A stretch of DNA of 64,000 bases, from assembly GCA_030762935.1 (NCBI GenBank), contig CM060890.1, positions 149,754,129-149,818,128 of the forward strand, given 5' to 3'. The position numbers and the translations under genes were made by a program. The stretch is from Hymenopus coronatus (taxonomy: Eukaryota; Arthropoda; Insecta; Mantodea; Hymenopodidae). The notes under the pieces are model-generated. The model had not been told where the DNA came from, made no database searches, and was given only the letters and a program-made list of their open reading frames with translations. Below are positions 57,601-64,000 of the stretch, one piece after another; the stretch's first letter is position 1; each line of letters opens with the position of its first letter.

Positions 57601-60600
57601 TTGTATGTATCTGTGAGAGTATCTGTTTGTATCTGTGTGTGTTTCTGGATGTGCATCTATGTGTATCTGTTTGTATCTGTGTGTGTATCTGAACGTGTGT
57701 CTGTGTGTATCTGTTGATGTATCTGTGTGTATATCTGTCTGTGTGTGTGTCTGTGTGTCTGTGTGTATCTGTCAGTGAACATTTGTGTGTATCTGTGAGT
57801 ATATTTATGTGTGTATCTGTGTGTATATCTCTGTGTGTATCTGTGTTTGTATATGCCTGCGTGTGTCTGTGTGTGTATCTATGAGTGTATCTGTGTGTGT
57901 CTGTGTGTGTGTGTTTTAGCATGTGTCCGTGTGTATCTGTGTTTATCTGTGTGTATCTGTCTGTGTGTATCTGTGAGTGTATCTGTGTGTGTATCTGTGT
58001 GTGTATATGTGGGTGTGTCTGTCTGTGTGTGTATCTGTGTGTGTATCTGTGTGTGTATATGTGGGTGTGTCTGTCTGTGTGTATCTGTGTGTGGCTCTGT
58101 GTGTATCTGTGAGTGTATCTTTCTGGGTGTGTATCTGTGTGTGTGTCTGTGTGTGGCTCTGTGTGTATCTGTGAGTGTATCTTTTTGGGTGTGTATCTGT
58201 GTGTGTCTGTGTGTGTATCTGCGTATTTATCTGCGTCTGTATCTGTGTGCGTGTGTCTCTGTGTGTATCTGTGAGCGTATCTGAGTGTGTCTGTGTGTGT
58301 ATTTGTGAGTGTATCTGTGTGTGGCTCTGTGTGTATCTGAGTGTGGCTCTGTGTGTATCTGTGAGCGTATCTGAGTGTGTCTGTGTGTATCTGTGAGTGT
58401 ATCTGTGTGTGGCTCTGTGTGTATCTGTGAGCGTATCTGTGTGTGGCTCTGTGTGTATCTGTGAGTGTATCTGTGTGTGGCTCTGTGTGTATCTGTGAGC
58501 GTATCTGAGTGTGGCTCTGTGTGTATCTGTGAGCGTATCTGAGTGTGTCTGTGTGTATCTGTGAGTGTATCTGTGTGTGGCTCTGTGTGTATCTGTGAGC
58601 GTATCTGTGTGTGGCTCTGTGTGTATCTGTGAGTGTATCTGTGTGTGGCTCTGTGTGTATCTGTGAGCGTATCTGAGTGTGGCTCTGTGTGTATCTGTGA
58701 GTGTATCTGTGTGTGGCTCTGTGTGTATCTGTGAGTGTATCTGTGTGTGGCTCTGTGTGTATCTGTGAGTGTATCTGTGAGTGTATCTGTGAGTGTATCT
58801 GTCTGTGTGTGTATTTGTGAGTGTATTTGTTTGTGTATATGTGAGTGCATCTTGTGTGTATCTATGTGTATCTGTGTGTATCTGTGTGTATCTGTGTATT
58901 ATTGTGTATCTGTGTGTGTTTCTGTGTGCATCTGTGTGTATGTGTGTATCTGTGTGTATCTGTGTGTGTCTGTGTGTATCTGTGTGAATATCTGTGTGTA
59001 TCTGTGAATGTATCTATGTGTGTGTCTGTGAGTGTATCTGTGTGTATCTGTGTGTGTCTGTGTGTATCTGTGTGTATCTGTGTGTATCTGTGTGTATCTG
59101 TGTGTGTCTGTGTGTAACTGTGTGTATCTGTGTGTGTATCTGTGTGTATCTGTGTGTATCTGTATGTGTCTGTGTGTATCTGTGTGTATATGTGTGTATC
59201 TGTGTGTGTCTGTGTGAATATGTGTGTATCTGTGTGTGTGCCTGTGTGTATCTGTGTGTGTATCTTTGTCGGTCTGTGTGTATCTGTGTGTGTATCTGTG
59301 TGTATCTGTGTGTGTCTGTGTGTATCTGTGTGTATCTGTGTGTGTATCTGTGTGTGTCTGTGTGTATCTGTGTGTATCTGTGTGTATCTGTGTGTGTCTG
59401 TGTGAATATGTGTGTGTATCTGTGTGTGTCTGTGTGTATCTGTGTGTGTCTGTGTGTATCTGTGTGTATCTGTGTGTATCTGTGTGTATCTGTATGTGTC
59501 TGTGTGTATCTGTGTGTATATGTGTGTATCTGTGTGTGTCTGTGTGAATATGTGTGTATCTGTGTGTGTGTCTGTGTGTATCTGTGTGTGTATCTTTGTG
59601 TGTCTGTGTGTATCTGTGTGTGTATCTGTGTGTATCTGTGTGTATCTGTGTGTGTCTGTGTGTATCTGTGTGTATATGTGTGTATCTGTGTGTGTCTGTG
59701 TGTATCTGTGTGTGTATCTGTGTGAATATGTGTGTGTATCTTTGTGTATCTGTGTGTGTCTGTGTGAATATCTGTGTGAATCTGTGAGTATCTGTGTGTG
59801 TATTATTTTGTATCTGTGTGTGTTTCTGTGTGCATCTGTGTGTATCTGTGTGTGTCTGTGTGTGTATCTGTGTGAATATCTGTGTGTATCTGTGAATGTA
59901 TCTATGTGTGTGTCTGTGAGTGTATTTGTGTGTATCTGTGTGTCTATCTCTGTGTATCTGTGTGTGTCTGTGTGTGTCTGTGTGTATCTGTGTGTATATG
60001 TGTGTATCTGTGTGTGTCTGTGTGTAATTGTGTGTATCTGTGTGTGTATCTGTGTGAATATCTGTGTGTATCTGTGTGCATCTGTGTGTATCTGTGTCTA
60101 TCTGTGTGTATCTTTGTGTGTATCTGTGTGAATATCTGTGTGTATCTGTGTGTGTCTGTGTGTATCTGTGTGTGTATCTGTGTAATCTGTGTGGGTATCT
60201 CTGTGTATCTGTGTGTGTCTGTGTGAATATCTGTGTGTATCTGTGTGTATCTGTGTGTATCTGTGTGTATCTGTGTGAATATCTGTGTGTATCTGTGTGT
60301 ATCTGTGTGAATATCTGTGTGTATCTGTGTGTATCTGTGTGTATCTGTGTGTATCTGTGTGAATATCTGTGTGTATCTGTGTGTATCTGTGTGAATATCT
60401 GTGTGTATCTGTGTGAATATCTGTGTGTATCTGTGTGAATATCTGTGTGTATCTGTGTGAATATCTGTGTGTATCTGTGTGAATATCTGTGTGTATCTGT
60501 GTGTATCTGTGTGAATATCTGTGTGTATCTGTGTGTATCTGTGTGAATATCTGTGTGTATCTGTGAATGTATCTATGTGTGTGTCTGTGAGTGTATCTGT

Positions 60601-62170
60601 GTGTATCTGTGTGTATCTGTGTGAATATCTGTGTGTATCTGTGTGAATATCTGTGTGTATCTGTGTGAATATCTGTGTGTATCTGTGTGTATCTGTGTGA
60701 ATATCTGTGTGTATCTGTGTGTATCTGTGTGAATATCTGTGTGTATCTGTGAATGTATCTATGTGTGTGTCTGTGAGTGTATCTGTGTATATCTGTGTGT
60801 CTATCTGTGTGTATCTGTGTGTATCTGTGTGTATCTGTGTGTATCTGTGTGTGTCTGTGTGTATCTGTGTGTATATGTGTGTATCTGTGTGTGTCTGTGT
60901 GTATCTGTGTGTATCTGTGTGTATCTGTGTGAATATCTGTGTGTATCTGTGTGTGTCTGTGTGTATCTGTGTAATCTGTGTGGGTATCTCTGTGTATCTG
61001 TGTGTGTCTGTGTGAATATCTGTGTGTATCTGTGTGTATCTGTGTGTATCTGTGTGTATCTGTGTGAATATCTGTGTGTATCTGTGTGTATCTGTGTGAA
61101 TATCTGTGTGTATCTGTGTGTATCTCTGTGTATCTGTGTGTATCTGTGTGAATATCTGTGTGTATCTGTGTGTATCTGTGTGAATATCTGTGTGTATCTG
61201 TGTGAATATCTGTGTGTATCTGTGTGAATATCTGTGTGTATCTGTGTGAATATCTGTGTGTATCTGTGTGTATCTGTGTGAATATCTGTGTGTATCTGTG
61301 TGTATCTGTGTGAATATCTGTGTGTATCTGTGAATGTATCTATGTGTGTGTCTGTGAGTGTATCTGTGTGTTTCTGTGTGAATATCTGTGTGTATCTGTG
61401 TGAATATCTGTGTGTATCTGTGTGAATATCTGTGTGTATCTGTGTGAATATCTGTGTGTATCTGTGTGTATCTGTGTGAATATCTGTGTGTATCTGTGTG
61501 TATCTGTGTGAATATCTGTGTGTATCTGTGAATGTATCTATGTGTGTGTCTGTGAGTGTATCTGTGTGTATCTGTGTGTCTATCTGTGTGTATCTGTGTG
61601 TATCTGTGTGTGTCTGTATGTATCTGTGTGTATATGTGTGTGTCTGTGTGTATCTGTGTGTATCTGTGTGTGTATCTGTGTGAATATCTGTGTGTATCTG
61701 TGTGTATCTGTGTGTATCTGTGTGTATCTGTGTGTATCTTTGTGTGTATCTGTGTGAATATCTGTGTGTATCTGTGTGTGTCTGTGTGTATCTGTGTGTG
61801 TATCGGTGTAATCTGTGTGGGTATCTCTGTGTATCTGTGTGTGTCTGTGTGAATATCTGTGTGTATCTGTGTGTATCTGTGTGTATCTGTGTGTATCTGT
61901 GTGTATCTGTGTGAATATCTGTGTGTATCTGTGTGTATCTTTGTGTATCTGTGTGTATCTTTGTGTGTATCTGTGTGAATATCTGTGTGTGTCTGTGAGT
62001 GTATCTGTGTGTGTATCTGTGTGTGTCTGTGAGTGTATCTGTGTGTGTATCTGTGTGAATATCTGTGTGTGTCTGTGTGTATCTTTGTGTATCTGTGTGT
62101 GTATCTGTGAGTGTATCTGTGTGTGTCGTGAGTGAATGTGTGTGATGTGTGGTTGTAAGTGTGTGAGTGT
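54696..62170. repeat. 7.5-kb GT/TGTATC array inside one DR-A copy
   Basis: The plus strand is built from tgtgtgtatctgtg-type units. Sub-blocks differ along the array: tctgtgtgtgtctgtg near 54.7-55.9 kb, gagtgtatctgtgtgtggctc at 58.1-58.8 kb, and gaatatctgtgtgtatctgt at 59.9-62.0 kb. A distinctive segment (gtatctgtgaatgtatctat) recurs at about 57.5, 59.0, 59.9, 60.55, 60.74, 61.3 and 61.5 kb. A block near 56.4 kb (tttctggatgtgcatctatg) recurs near 57.65 kb. Open frames of up to 766 codons are artefacts. Confidence 0.96.
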
Positions 62171-62705
62171 ATGTGGGCAGCATATCTCGAAAACGAAAAG
62201 TCCTTTACATACGAAATTTTATATTTAATTTTGGTATTTTCCACGAAGATTTTCAGTTATATAGCTCCGCTCACAACATGGAGCATTTTCATTAAAATGC
62301 TGTATGTTTAAGAAATTCGTGGTTACTCCTAGGCGACACGCTGCTGCTTTATACATCTCATTAAAACACATCACAACTTATGTCAGTTACATTTTTTGTA
62401 GAGAAAAGCGTTACCGAGATATTCCTTGTTAGTGACTTAAATTATAAACGGTTCGCAATGGGGAAGTTACCTTTCGTTTTATCTTTTTTGATTTATTCCT
62501 CAGAATGTAAAGTTAGTGATAGTTTTAAAATATTTGACTATTACTTTATAGTAGTATTCCCTTCTACCTACAAGGAAGCAAGGGGTAAGACAATTTCTAT
62601 TTGTTTATCTTGATTATCATGAAGTGATGAATAAACTTTTGTTGTAAAGTTTGCTTGTGCAACAGCTATAGAAACAAGAGAAAGTCATGTGAAAACAGCA
62701 CATAA
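62171..62705 (+). repeat. DR-A forward copy, 3' part (right of the GT array)
   Basis: gggcagcatatctcgaaaac and gaaaagtcctttacatacg follow the array, then ttccacgaagattttcag, acattttttgtagagaaaag, gactattactttatagtag, ctacctacaaggaagcaag and agagaaagtcatgtgaaaac. The order completes the copy begun at 54560. Confidence 0.85.
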
Positions 62706-62776
62706 AATATTTGAGTTATTCTGCTCATTGAGATACCCAGATACCAACACAGTTCCACGCTCAAAATTACTGCTCG

Positions 62777-62777
<1 letters not shown>

Positions 62778-62813
<36 letters not shown>

Positions 62814-62906
62814 GTAGTAGTAGTAGTAGTGGTAGTAGTAGTGGTAGTAGTAGTTGTAGTAGTAGTAGTAGTATTGTTTTTGTTATTAGTATTACTATAT
62901 TTATTT

Positions 62907-62941
<35 letters not shown>

Positions 62942-63050
62942 GGTGTTATCATTATTACTATTGCTACTGTTCTTACTATAATTACTATTATTATAACTAT
63001 TTTACTATTTTTAAAGTTATTATTATTATTATTATTATTATTATTTTTAC
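62778..63050. repeat. Trinucleotide microsatellite cluster (TTA/GTA)
   Basis: ttattatta, then gtagtagtagtggtag, then ttattatta again, with short breaks. An open minus-strand Ile/Leu frame is an artefact. Confidence 0.9.
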
Positions 63051-63060
63051 AGGGCTAGAG

Positions 63061-63840
63061 GAATTGACATAACTAAACAATAACGAAGGCTATCAACACA
63101 AAACTTTATTTAGAAAGTTACACTACCTTACTATAATTCTCAACGTAATCGTCATTGCTATCAAGGTATTTACTGTCACGTGGTACAGAAGTTATACTCT
63201 TCCATTGCTAAAGATCTGAGCCAAGATGTCACCGTCACTTTGAGGTCTTCATGACTGGGAAATCTTTTCCACCCAAAGTGAAACACAGGTTTTTATTGTC
63301 ACGTGGTACAGATGTTATACTCTTCCATTGCTAAAGATCTGAGCCAAGATGTCACTGTCACTTTGAGGTCTTCATGACTGGGAAATCTTTTCCATCCAAA
63401 ATGTCATGTATGGTGTACAAAGTGAAACACCGGTTTTTCTGAATTCTTTTATCAACATTTGCTTTCAACTGCTCCATAACAATTGATGAACTTCCACTCC
63501 GGTCTTTATCGTTCACACTGTTATGTTCTTCCTTGATTACTAGTAAATTATGTGTCATTTCCTCACTGAAGATTCCTTCATTGTATTATCACCATACACT
63601 TGCGTTATTTGTGTATAAAATACGATTAGCCGAACATTTTTACATTATTACTGGTAGAAAAGTATAACATCTGCATTGAAAAACCGGTTCCACGTGACAA
63701 TAAATGCCTTGATAGCAAGACGATTACGTTGAGAAATAGAGTAAGGTAGTGTAACTTTGTAGATAAAGTTTTGTGTTGACAACTTTTGCTATTGTTTAGT
63801 CATGCCAAATCATCTGTTACTAACTTTTGGATGACCCTCG
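63061..63840 (-). mobile_element. DR-M copy 5 with internal 123-bp duplication
   Basis: Left arm begins attgacataactaaacaat, and the right arm ends aacttttggatgaccctcg. The segment from tgtcacgtggtacagaagt (63174) is repeated from 63297 with few differences, lengthening the element to about 780 bp. It carries the same minus-strand transposase fragment as copy 1. Confidence 0.85.
63358..63558 (-). pseudogene. N-terminal mariner transposase fragment in DR-M copy 5
   Basis: A 66-codon frame parallel to 12453-12653, with DRSGSSSIVMEQLKANVDKR and IQKNRCFTLYTIHDILDG. The two frames keep the same length and most residues. This could reflect shared recent ancestry rather than selection. No catalytic region is present. 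Confidence 0.55.
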
Positions 63841-64000
63841 CTTCAGATACTGCAAAGTGAAGTCGCGATACCGAAGGGTAGTGCAATATTTACCATACCT
63901 AAAGAAGACACTGTAGTACCGTCGGATACTCTCTCAAGTTGAGAGAGAGAGAGGGGGTGTAGTAACGCCGGGTACACTCTCAGTTTGAGAGAGTGTAACA
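63841..64000. other. Window end with a repeated hairpin motif
   Basis: actctctcaagttgagagag (from about 63930) and actctcagtttgagagagt (from about 63977) are two related stem-loops about 45 bp apart, each preceded by gtagta.cg..gg.ta. They may be the first units of another tandem array cut by the window edge. Confidence 0.5.

Noticed and set aside
59944..62244. 766-codon open frame on the minus strand (and similar 100-460-codon frames in 54.7-62.2 kb)
   Set aside because: It encodes only His/Thr/Asp/Arg/Tyr strings dictated by the GT repeat. Several frames on both strands are open at once.

Overview
This is eukaryotic, almost certainly invertebrate, nuclear DNA with no intact protein-coding gene that I can recognise. 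The evidence is Tc1/mariner transposase relics, a decayed non-LTR retrotransposon (LINE), tRNA-derived SINEs and very long satellite and microsatellite arrays in an AT-rich background. The transposase types are most typical of arthropods, and a large insect-like genome fits best. A mollusc or other repeat-rich invertebrate cannot be excluded from sequence alone.

Layout. Ten tandem arrays occupy about 37 kb of the 64 kb: a CA/GT array with an internal strand switch (811-4598), a 68-bp satellite (9955-12020), a CA-type minisatellite/microsatellite (13190-18113), a GA array (20449-21603), a 95-bp satellite (22595-33903), a 66-bp satellite (37076-38903), a LINE-derived satellite of 123-138 bp units (40490-44402), a 16-bp array (47172-47655), a 7.5-kb GT array (54696-62170) and a trinucleotide block (62778-63050). 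Very long open frames in these arrays (up to 766 codons) are repeat artefacts, not genes.

Much of the rest is one non-coding dispersed repeat, called DR-A here. Its unit is about 0.88 kb. In forward orientation it runs from a block around ggtattgcattccaccc, through a short GT microsatellite, a block with gatgcgacacgaag and a block with actatcactttatcc, to an end with aaagtcatgtgaatgg. More than 20 full or partial copies lie in both orientations, often in inverted pairs. Several simple-sequence arrays sit inside or between DR-A copies, most clearly the 7.5-kb GT array, which splits one DR-A copy exactly at its microsatellite.

Other elements are: a 640-bp element with clear terminal inverted repeats and a transposase C-terminal half (6435-7076); a decayed mariner of about 1.2 kb (7191-8370); five copies of a mariner-derived family with long inverted repeats (DR-M); an inverted pair of an unclassified repeat (DR-C, near 19.6-20.2 and 39.3-39.9 kb); three or four SINEs, two of them nested in DR-M copies; a degraded THAP-domain exon (35111-35281); and a minus-strand LINE (40072-46330) whose endonuclease, reverse transcriptase and C-terminal tail are separated by a satellite apparently built from its own ORF2.

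The main story is the birth of tandem arrays from transposable-element sequence (a DR-A microsatellite and a LINE ORF2 segment), in what looks like heterochromatic or pericentromeric-type DNA. The chromosomal location is inference.
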